Assembly (NCBI GenBank): GCA_003663045.1
Contig: QMZG01000004.1
Coordinates: 1 to 25,054 of the forward strand
DNA: 25,054 nucleotides
Direction: 5' to 3'
Source of the DNA: Candidatus Altarchaeales archaeon
Lineage (GTDB): Archaea > Altiarchaeota > Altiarchaeia > IMC4 > QMZM01
Shown piece after piece: positions 5,772 through 12,017 of this stretch (its first letter is position 1; the number at the start of each line of letters is the position of its first letter). The notes beneath the pieces were generated by a model. The model saw nothing but the letters and a program-made list of their open reading frames with translations. It was not told the DNA's origin and made no database searches. Both the position numbers and the translations under genes were made by a program.

Positions 5772-6797
5772 ATGGCTAATGTTACTGTTGTGGGAGCATC
5801 GGGCTATCTGGGAGGCGAATTGCTAAGAATATTGATAAATCACCCAGAGGTAGATGAAATAGTTCCCGTGTCGAGAAGGCTCTCCAATAAATCGGTTTCT
5901 TCTCTGCATAGGAATCTTCTCAATATTTTTGATAAAAAATTTGTAGATTTGAATCTGGATGGGATAGAAACGGATGTGGCTTTTTTTGCGGCCCCTCCTG
6001 GAGAATGGTTCAGTTCCTTACCTGGATTAATTGATAGGGGAATTAAGGTAATTACCTTGGGCGGGAAATTTAGGATTAAGGATGCCGAGATCGATAAAGA
6101 GGTTTACGGCGGCTATGAAAACAAAGAACTTCTCAGTGAAAGGGTGTATGGGCTTCCAGAGATTTATAGAGAGGAGATAAAGAAGGCGATGTTTGTAACA
6201 AATCCGGGTTGCTATCCAGTCTCTGTTATACTTGGTATCATACCATTAAAAAAATTTAAGGATAAGGTTGATCTGGAAAAGATCGTTGTAACCTCCATAA
6301 CTGGAACCTCCGGGGCCGGAGCCACCCCTTCTGAAAATTTGCATCATCCCGAGGTTTCTGGAAATATCAGGCCTTATAATGTTTTATTTCATAGACATGT
6401 TCCGGAGATGGAATTCATCCTGAATGAATTCTTTGGAAAGATAAAGATCTCATTTACTCCGATAATTTCGGATATGAAGAGGGGGATTCTAAGCAGTGTC
6501 ACATTGTTTTCAGATTCTTTTGATATTGATGTTAATCTCAATGATCATTATAAAAAACATTATAAAAATGAACCATTTGTGAGAATAGCATCAGAAATCC
6601 CGAATGTGGCAAATGTCATTGACAGCAATTTTTGCGATATAATGGCAGAGTATGTCCCAGATTCCAGAAGGATCATAATTATAAGTGCAATTGATAATCT
6701 CATAAAGGGAGGCTCCGGTCAGGCAGTTCAGAACATGAATCTAATGCTGGGATTTGATGAAAAAATGGGCCTGAATATGATTGGGGGGCATCCATAA
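5772..6797 (+). CDS. argC: N-acetyl-gamma-glutamyl-phosphate reductase family (ArgC/LysY)
   Basis: NADPH-dependent reductase of an acyl phosphate in arginine (ArgC) or LysW-linked lysine/arginine (LysY) synthesis. 341 residues. The Rossmann motif is GASGYLGGELLR (8-19), the catalytic Cys147 lies in NPGCYPVS, and conserved SGAGATPSENLHHPE and HRHVPEME follow (His209 region). The usual DLSADFRL segment is TLGGKFRI here, so the normal acidic and Ser residues are missing. The HRNLL segment at 46-50 recalls the HPNLRG of LysY-type enzymes, so the two roles cannot be separated by eye. A dapF elsewhere in the window hints that lysine may come from diaminopimelate, which slightly favours ArgC. No other arg or lys genes adjoin it. 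The start is one base after L34e. Confidence 0.82.
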   Translation: MANVTVVGASGYLGGELLRILINHPEVDEIVPVSRRLSNKSVSSLHRNLLNIFDKKFVDLNLDGIETDVAFFAAPPGEWFSSLPGLIDRGIKVITLGGKFRIKDAEIDKEVYGGYENKELLSERVYGLPEIYREEIKKAMFVTNPGCYPVSVILGIIPLKKFKDKVDLEKIVVTSITGTSGAGATPSENLHHPEVSGNIRPYNVLFHRHVPEMEFILNEFFGKIKISFTPIISDMKRGILSSVTLFSDSFDIDVNLNDHYKKHYKNEPFVRIASEIPNVANVIDSNFCDIMAEYVPDSRRIIIISAIDNLIKGGSGQAVQNMNLMLGFDEKMGLNMIGGHP

Positions 6798-6817
6798 ATA
6801 AAAAGAGGTGATACAAA

Positions 6818-7249
6818 ATGTCTATTGTGAATTTTAGGGTTAAAAAATTGAGTGGGGAAAGAACTGAGATGGAAGCAAGAGATATACCTAATATAGATGT
6901 GAGTTCAAACTTCCTGATTCTTTCCATGAAGAAGGAAAGGGATAAAAGAATTGGTGACTATCTCTTAGTAAATTTCCGTTTTAATGTGCGATATAAACCG
7001 GAATTAGGAAATATTGACTTAGATGGTTATCTCTGGTATACCGATCCAAATTTAAAAGAAATAGTGAAAGAGAAGGGAGACAAGGTGGAGCTTCAGTCAG
7101 ATGCTCTAAGGGAGATATCTAATGCTATTCTCAGAGATTCCCTATTGGAGGCGGTTGATATCGCCAGAAAATTAAGGCTCCCAGTTCCAGTGAATCTCCC
7201 CAAGGTCACTGTAAAGCCCAAGGAGGTTAGATTCCCCAAAGCGGCTTGA
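6818..7249 (+). CDS. Conserved-looking protein of unknown function
   Basis: 143 residues, with a clear Shine-Dalgarno GAGGTGAT at 6806-6813, no signal peptide, no membrane segment and no cysteine. It has an N-terminal strand (VNFRVKKLSG), a run of alternating strands (DYLLVNFRFNVRYKPELGNIDLDGYLWY), then a long helix (SDALREISNAILRDSLLEAVDIARKLRL) and a Pro-rich end (PVPVNLPKVTVKPKE). This strand-then-helix order with a bulky beta-sheet core recalls the SecB-like chaperone fold, but that is an impression, not an identification. It follows argC by 20 bases and precedes a 52-residue Cys protein by two bases, so it sits in the same operon. Confidence 0.7.
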   Translation: MSIVNFRVKKLSGERTEMEARDIPNIDVSSNFLILSMKKERDKRIGDYLLVNFRFNVRYKPELGNIDLDGYLWYTDPNLKEIVKEKGDKVELQSDALREISNAILRDSLLEAVDIARKLRLPVPVNLPKVTVKPKEVRFPKAA

Positions 7250-7251
7250 AG

Positions 7252-7410
7252 ATGAGATTTAGCTTAGGTTGGCTTAAATGTAAACTTGGTCTCCATAAAT
7301 GGAAAAGAAAAAGATCATTCAGCCAATTTTCTTCAAACGTTATTGAGTTAACCGAGGAGTGTGAATACTGCAAGGAGATTAGACACAGGGTTATTCCAAA
7401 GTCTCTGTGA
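7252..7410 (+). CDS. Small Cys-pair protein (52 residues)
   Basis: An ATG two bases after the previous stop opens a 52-codon frame: MRFSLGWLKCKLGLHKWKRK at the start, then a CEYC pair at residues 37-40 and a basic tail. Cys10, His15, Cys37 and Cys40 could make one zinc site. The pattern CKLGxHKW...CxxC is common in small archaeal and phage zinc proteins of unknown role. Evidence that it is real: its tight fit between neighbours (the glycosyltransferase ATG is 26 bases on), the spaced Cys/His residues, and the AGGAGG at 7220-7225. That site is 26 bases upstream of this ATG, too far to be a standard ribosome binding site. No function can be assigned. Confidence 0.65.
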   Translation: MRFSLGWLKCKLGLHKWKRKRSFSQFSSNVIELTEECEYCKEIRHRVIPKSL

Positions 7411-7436
7411 TCAAATTTAATCAATTTCTTCTAAAG

Positions 7437-8594
7437 ATGAAGATCCAGATCTTTATGTGCGGCGAAGGTCTTGGACATACCAGCAGATGCTTGGCTATTG
7501 GAGAGAGATTTCTAAAAAAAGGTCATGAGGTTATTTTTTCCGCGTATGGTTATTCAAAAGAGCATATTGAAAAATCTGGCTATAAAACCCTGGAAATTCC
7601 TTCTGAGATAAAATTGGTGGGTGTATCTGGTTCATTAGATATGAGGGATTCTATTGAAGAGACATTAAAGGGAATTGATCCTTTAGCTTACCCCAGAGTA
7701 TTTAATATGATAAGAAAGGAAAAACCAGATATTGTTATTTCCGATAGTTATTTCATGTCTGCTGTCGCTTCCAAGATGCAGGATATCCCATTAATCTTTA
7801 TTCTAAATCAGACCAATATAATAAGCTTTTTCGAGAACAGGGGTATAGATGTGGCACTGGTAGGAAAGATCGTCACAAGATTCTCGGATGTCGTGCTCAA
7901 ATATGCTGACAGAATACTGATACCGGATTTTCCGCCGCCATATACGATATGTGCAAAGAATGTTCCGTTAAAGCCAGAGATCCTTGAAAAGACGGAATTC
8001 GTTGGTCCATTAGTCAGGAAGAAATATCGGGAGGTAAAATCACTGAGCTTGGGGAGGAGACATGTATTCTCTATGGTGGGTGGCTTCGGGTATAGGGAGA
8101 GATTATTCTTTAATGTAATCTCAACTGCAGAATTAAAGAGGGATTTTAATTTTACCCTGGTAGCGGGTCCCAATGTAGATTCAGAGCATCTGAAGGATAA
8201 GATCGATAAGATCGGAGAGAATGTAAAGGTTTTATCCTACGTGAATGATGCACTTCCCTACATAAAGGGATCGGATGTAATAATCGCTCCAGGGGGCCAT
8301 AGTACAATGATGGAATGCCTAAGTTTTGGAAAACCATTGCTTTCTTTTCCAGATATGTTCCATTCAGAGCAGCAGAACAATGCGGACATGATAGAACAAC
8401 TCGGGGTGGGGAAAAAGATGAGTTACTTTACGCCACCTTTCATGATCTCAGAATGCATAGATGAAGCACTAAAATTAAAGAAGAACTGTCAGAAGATGAG
8501 GAGATTTGCTCAAAGATTAGATGCTCCCGAAAGGATTTTGAAGATCGCTGAAGAACTGACTGAGATAAAACTAAACAATGAAAAAGGTCAATAA
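7437..8594 (+). CDS. MJ1255-type glycosyltransferase (GT-B fold)
   Basis: About 385 residues from the ATG at 7437. A GTG at 7407 is in frame but overlaps the previous gene, and the protein proper begins MKIQIFMCGEGLGHTSRCLA. The N-terminal GEGLGHTSR loop and the C-terminal APGGHSTMMECLSFGKPLLSFP donor-binding motif mark the MurG/UDP-glycosyltransferase-like superfamily, and the overall pattern fits the archaeal MJ1255 family. It probably transfers a sugar from a nucleotide donor to a lipid or surface glycan. The substrate is not known. It overlaps nth by 17 bases. Confidence 0.82.
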   Translation: MKIQIFMCGEGLGHTSRCLAIGERFLKKGHEVIFSAYGYSKEHIEKSGYKTLEIPSEIKLVGVSGSLDMRDSIEETLKGIDPLAYPRVFNMIRKEKPDIVISDSYFMSAVASKMQDIPLIFILNQTNIISFFENRGIDVALVGKIVTRFSDVVLKYADRILIPDFPPPYTICAKNVPLKPEILEKTEFVGPLVRKKYREVKSLSLGRRHVFSMVGGFGYRERLFFNVISTAELKRDFNFTLVAGPNVDSEHLKDKIDKIGENVKVLSYVNDALPYIKGSDVIIAPGGHSTMMECLSFGKPLLSFPDMFHSEQQNNADMIEQLGVGKKMSYFTPPFMISECIDEALKLKKNCQKMRRFAQRLDAPERILKIAEELTEIKLNNEKGQ

Positions 8595-9222
8595 CAAGGA
8601 AAAAATTTTGGAGATAATAAAACTTCTGAAAAAGGAGTATCCTGAGGTAAAGATAGCACTTGAATTTAAAAATCCATTGGAACTTTTGGTAGCTACAATG
8701 CTCTCTGCTCAATGCACTGATGAACGGGTTAACATAGTCACTAAGGATCTTTTCAAGAAATACAAAACTGCAGAGGATTATGCCAATGCCGATCTAAAGG
8801 AACTTGAGCGGGACATAAAATCAACCGGTTTTTATAAAAACAAGGCAAAGAACATTAAAAATACCTGCAGGATATTAATTGAAAAATATAACTCTAAGGT
8901 TCCAAGGAGTATGGAGGAAATGCTTTCACTACCTGGAGTGGCAAGAAAGACGGCTAACATCGTCCTTAGTAATGCCTACGGCATTGTGGAAGGAATTGCG
9001 GTTGATACCCATGTCAGAAGGCTATCATTTCTTCTTGGACTAACAAAGGAGAAGGATCCAGTAAAGATCGAAAGGGATTTAATGGAAATCGTTCCAAAAA
9101 AACACTGGATAGATTTTCCGCTTATGCTCATACTTCATGGAAGAAAAATATGCATAGCAAGAAGACCGAGATGTGAGGAGTGCATCCTTAACAGATTGTG
9201 TCCTTCTGCATTCAAAATTTAA
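8578..9222 (+). CDS. nth: Endonuclease III (DNA glycosylase / AP lyase)
   Basis: Removes oxidised pyrimidines and cleaves abasic sites in base-excision repair. 214 residues. The helix-hairpin-helix LPGVARKTANIVL (118-130) contains the catalytic-type Lys124, and Asp143 lies in AVDTHVRR. The C-terminal 4Fe-4S loop has Cys192, Cys199, Cys202 and Cys208 in the standard C-x6-C-x2-C-x5-C spacing. It starts inside the end of the glycosyltransferase gene and is followed one base later by a 3'-phosphoesterase gene, so the two repair enzymes are probably made together. Confidence 0.95.
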   Translation: MKKVNNKEKILEIIKLLKKEYPEVKIALEFKNPLELLVATMLSAQCTDERVNIVTKDLFKKYKTAEDYANADLKELERDIKSTGFYKNKAKNIKNTCRILIEKYNSKVPRSMEEMLSLPGVARKTANIVLSNAYGIVEGIAVDTHVRRLSFLLGLTKEKDPVKIERDLMEIVPKKHWIDFPLMLILHGRKICIARRPRCEECILNRLCPSAFKI

Positions 9223-9223
9223 A

Positions 9224-9697
9224 ATGTCACTGCGGGAATACCAAAAGAAAAGGGATTTTGAGAGGACCAAGGAACCTAGGGGTGACGTTAGGGAAGCAAA
9301 AGGAAAAGAAGATAAAATTTTTGTAATACAGAAACATGATGCGAGGAAATTGCACTATGACCTCAGATTAGAAATCGATGGTGTTCTTAAGAGTTGGGCG
9401 GTTCCCAAGGAGCCCCCAACCACGGAAGGAATAAAAAGGTTAGCAGTACAGACCGAGGATCATCCATTGGAGTATGCCGATTTTGAAGGCACTATAGAAG
9501 AGGGGCTCTATGGAGCGGGCACGGTAGAAATCTGGGATAAAGGAACATTTAAACCTGAGAAGATCGAAGACAAGAAGATAATCTTTGAATTGAATGGAAA
9601 AAAGATGAGGGGGAAATTCGTCCTGATAAAATTAAAGCCCGCACCGAGATTGAAGGGAAAGAACAACTGGCTCTTCTTCAAGAAGAAGGAGAAATGA
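9224..9697 (+). CDS. Stand-alone LigD-type DNA 3'-phosphoesterase
   Basis: 157 residues matching the 3'-phosphoesterase domain of bacterial DNA ligase D, which trims 3'-phosphates and 3'-terminal ribonucleotides at damaged ends. Visible metal and active-site residues: His38 and His44 in QKHDARKLHYDLRLE, Asp46, His80 in TEDHPLEYADFEGTI, then GLYGAGTVEIWDKG. The ATG at 9173 is in frame but lies inside nth, so 9224 is taken, one base after the nth stop. No ligase or polymerase domain is attached. Endonuclease III leaves blocked 3' ends that need trimming, so the pairing makes biochemical sense (inference). Confidence 0.92.
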   Translation: MSLREYQKKRDFERTKEPRGDVREAKGKEDKIFVIQKHDARKLHYDLRLEIDGVLKSWAVPKEPPTTEGIKRLAVQTEDHPLEYADFEGTIEEGLYGAGTVEIWDKGTFKPEKIEDKKIIFELNGKKMRGKFVLIKLKPAPRLKGKNNWLFFKKKEK

Positions 9698-9700
9698 GAT

Positions 9701-9706
9701 TTTTTG
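9701..9706 (+). terminator. T-run after the repair operon
   Basis: Six Ts follow directly after the stop of the 3'-phosphoesterase gene, without a hairpin. Archaeal RNA polymerase can stop at such runs. The next gene has its own promoter. Confidence 0.4.
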
Positions 9707-9750
9707 GAAACATACAGATATCTATACCCATTTTAGCAATATTTAAATTA

Positions 9751-9760
9751 CTTTATAAAA
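9751..9760 (+). promoter_or_regulatory. TATA box before the large surface-protein gene
   Basis: CTTTATAAAA lies about 40 bases before the ATG at 9794, predicting a start near 9780 and a leader of about 14 bases. A second AT-rich box, ATATTTAAA, is at 9740-9748. Confidence 0.5.
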
Positions 9761-9793
9761 ATTTAAAATTATAAAAACAGGTCAAGATTTAAA

Positions 9794-11749
9794 ATGACTG
9801 AGGATACTGCAATTAAAAGAGATGATTCTATAAAAAGTCTGTTGATATTGATTATATTTTTGGGAATTTTAGGGATCATTGTTATTATGGTTTTGTACTT
9901 TTCTGGATTTTTTGGGTGGGAGGAAAAAGGTATCGATTATGAATTCTTGTCCTATCTGCCAGATAAAAATCTCAAGAGTGTTGTGTATATACAAGCTAAT
10001 GAGGATTTATTTCGAGAATTGTCTTCTTTGATTGGGGAAATGCTCGGTGGCAAGTACATTAAAGATATTAAGAATTCAAAGATAGCAGTAGCTTCCTATA
10101 AAGATGGTTCGTCGGCTTATCTCTTATATCTAGATACGGGACAGAGTATAGATGAGATGATACAGAGCATTAGGGATCTAAGCAATGAATACTCCTTTTC
10201 GGGAACAGACATCGATATAGAGAAAAAAACAGTAGATGGTAAGCTATTCTACATCATCACAGGGGATAGATATTCAATGTATTCAATGCCACTGTGTGCA
10301 TGGGAACAGGGCAATGGTGTAATTGTCCTCGCTTTTCAGGATAGTTATTCCTGGAGATCCAACATAGAGAAGAAGGACTGTACCTCTATTATAGGTAAGA
10401 GGTATAATGCAAAGAAATTTGAGGTCTTTTTTGCAGAGGCCGATGCTCTAGGTAAAAAAATAAAATCAAATAGAAAGGTGTATGCTGAGGGATGGATGAG
10501 ATCTATGGAGATCAGAGGAGACAAGTCAATGTACGGATTTATCTACGCCGATGGGGAGGGTGATTACCTATTGGTTGCAGGAGATCAGATTTTGGGATAT
10601 GATACTAGCTCTAATTTCTGTATTGGTGGAAGGGTTATAAAAAGGGCCGATAAGGAGGCATGTTCAAAGGAACAATCATCTAGTGGTATCCCCTTGATAC
10701 CTCTAACATCTCTAATAATGCTTGAGAGAGGAATCGGAGATTACTCCATCCATATCATAGCATATCCTAAGAGAATCAGTAAAAAGAATGTCAAAAGAAA
10801 GGCTGAAGATCTGATTTTCTCTGTAGAGTTGGAAGGAGAAGAAAAGATGTGGAAGGATAAAAAATCATTGACAGTTGAGGTTAAGGATTACAAGACAAAG
10901 AATGCCATCTATAATGCCAAGGTTGAAGTATACAAGGGTTATGGCTATAGAAATAGGGGTGATCTACTTAGAGAGGGGTATACAAATGATAGTGGGCTTG
11001 TTAGATTTGATGATATGCCTCTGGATAGTGTAAGACTTTTGATTACAAAAGAGGGTTATGATAATGATACTGAGTATGTCTCTAAAACAGAGACCGAAGA
11101 GATAATCTATCTTAAAAAACCATACTGCGGGGATGGGAAATGTAGTGGGATTGAGAACTGTCTAAACTGTCCCGAAGATTGTAAGTGTAGAAGAGGCTAT
11201 ATTTGCGATGATGGAGAGTGTAAAAAGAAATCGGCAGTTTGCGGAAATAGCATGTGCGAAACTGGAGAGAACTGCCTGACCTGCCCAGAGGACTGTAAAT
11301 GTAGGTACAATTATGTCTGTGTGGATGGGGTATGCAAAAAAGAGGCTTATTCAATAGACCTCCCAGATGTAAAGGGGATGACATGGAATATTACTTATAC
11401 TCCCAGTTCAGACAAGATCAAAATAAGCTCGGATAGATGCTTCTATCTTGATATATTTGATTCAAGTGGGGGGGAGATAGATCCCTATGATGCAGATGTG
11501 GAAACCTGTAGAAGCTCTGTGGGGAAGATCTACAATACCACTGGTCCAAATTCGGCCTCGTGGTTCAACTGGGGTGGGTGTGCTAGTACAAAGTATTACG
11601 AAGTGGAAAGAGGTACTGATTTGATTCTCAGGGTTCACACAGATAGTTGCCCGAGTTGCGTCTGCTATCATCCGGACTTCAACATCTACGAGGAAATTGA
11701 TGGTGAATGGGTGAAATACAAGAACGGAAGTAATCTGAGAAATATGTAA
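9794..11749 (+). CDS. Large membrane-anchored surface protein with Cys-rich repeats
   Basis: 651 residues. A single N-terminal transmembrane segment (about residues 17-38) anchors an outside domain. Residues 45-350 form an unrecognised globular region. Residues 355-438 resemble a carboxypeptidase regulatory-like or Ig-type domain (NAKVEVYKGY...GYTNDSGLVRFDDMP). Residues 444-517 hold two closely matching Cys units of the form CGDGKC..ENCLNCPEDCKC..GYxCxDGxCKK. Residues 518-651 look like a beta-rich domain with several more Cys residues, which may form disulfides. No enzyme motif was found. The architecture suggests adhesion or binding at the cell surface. After its stop, the same frame stays open for 50 more codons (see the next entry). 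Confidence 0.8.
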   Translation: MTEDTAIKRDDSIKSLLILIIFLGILGIIVIMVLYFSGFFGWEEKGIDYEFLSYLPDKNLKSVVYIQANEDLFRELSSLIGEMLGGKYIKDIKNSKIAVASYKDGSSAYLLYLDTGQSIDEMIQSIRDLSNEYSFSGTDIDIEKKTVDGKLFYIITGDRYSMYSMPLCAWEQGNGVIVLAFQDSYSWRSNIEKKDCTSIIGKRYNAKKFEVFFAEADALGKKIKSNRKVYAEGWMRSMEIRGDKSMYGFIYADGEGDYLLVAGDQILGYDTSSNFCIGGRVIKRADKEACSKEQSSSGIPLIPLTSLIMLERGIGDYSIHIIAYPKRISKKNVKRKAEDLIFSVELEGEEKMWKDKKSLTVEVKDYKTKNAIYNAKVEVYKGYGYRNRGDLLREGYTNDSGLVRFDDMPLDSVRLLITKEGYDNDTEYVSKTETEEIIYLKKPYCGDGKCSGIENCLNCPEDCKCRRGYICDDGECKKKSAVCGNSMCETGENCLTCPEDCKCRYNYVCVDGVCKKEAYSIDLPDVKGMTWNITYTPSSDKIKISSDRCFYLDIFDSSGGEIDPYDADVETCRSSVGKIYNTTGPNSASWFNWGGCASTKYYEVERGTDLILRVHTDSCPSCVCYHPDFNIYEEIDGEWVKYKNGSNLRNM

Positions 11750-11773
11750 GGATTCTGGGTGGGAAAAATTATT

Positions 11774-11902
11774 ATGTTAAAGGTAGTTTGGACAGATTTT
11801 TGTGTAAACTATAAGATACTGAGAGAAGATATTTCTGAGATAAATGGATGTTGGTTTACAGATTGTGAATGTCCAAATGCTGCAGGGATGGATCCTGCAT
11901 AA
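11774..11902 (+). CDS. Possible small ORF or lost C-terminal extension
   Basis: The frame of the preceding surface protein continues past its TAA (11747-11749) without another stop until 11902. An ATG at 11774 gives a 42-residue peptide (MLKVVWTDFCVNY...CWFTDCECPNAAGMDPA) with four Cys residues. It could be a short separate gene, a C-terminal part cut off by a recent stop mutation, or chance. No ribosome binding site is clear. The stretch 11903-11946 holds nothing else recognisable. Confidence 0.25.
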   Translation: MLKVVWTDFCVNYKILREDISEINGCWFTDCECPNAAGMDPA

Positions 11903-11925
11903 ATGAGATATATATTTTGGTTTCC

Positions 11926-11955
11926 ACCGAAACAAACCGAAAGCCATTTATATAT
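11926..11955 (+). promoter_or_regulatory. BRE/TATA promoter with ACCGAAA direct repeat
   Basis: TTTATATAT at 11947-11955 is a strong archaeal TATA box, preceded by a purine-rich BRE-like element. ACCGAAA occurs twice, at 11926-11932 and 11936-11942, 10 bases apart, and the second copy merges into the BRE. The predicted start is near 11977, giving a leader of about 40 bases. Confidence 0.65.
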
Positions 11956-12005
11956 GCTTTGCTTAAGTCTATATTATTTGCAATGAGAATTTTTTATTAG
12001 TAGAT

Positions 12006-12012
12006 GAGGTGA
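12006..12012 (+). promoter_or_regulatory. Ribosome binding site of the VIT/vWA gene
   Basis: GAGGTGA ends five bases before the ATG at 12018 and supports that start. Confidence 0.65.
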
Positions 12013-12017
12013 TTTGA

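Noticed and set aside
9224..9697. Fragment of a broken ligase D gene
   Set aside because: The frame is complete with intact active-site residues and flanking sequence has no ligase or polymerase remnants. Stand-alone archaeal phosphoesterases are known.
11882..11899. TGCAGG/CCTGCA inverted repeat as a terminator
   Set aside because: The stem is only about six bases with a long loop, and no T-run follows.
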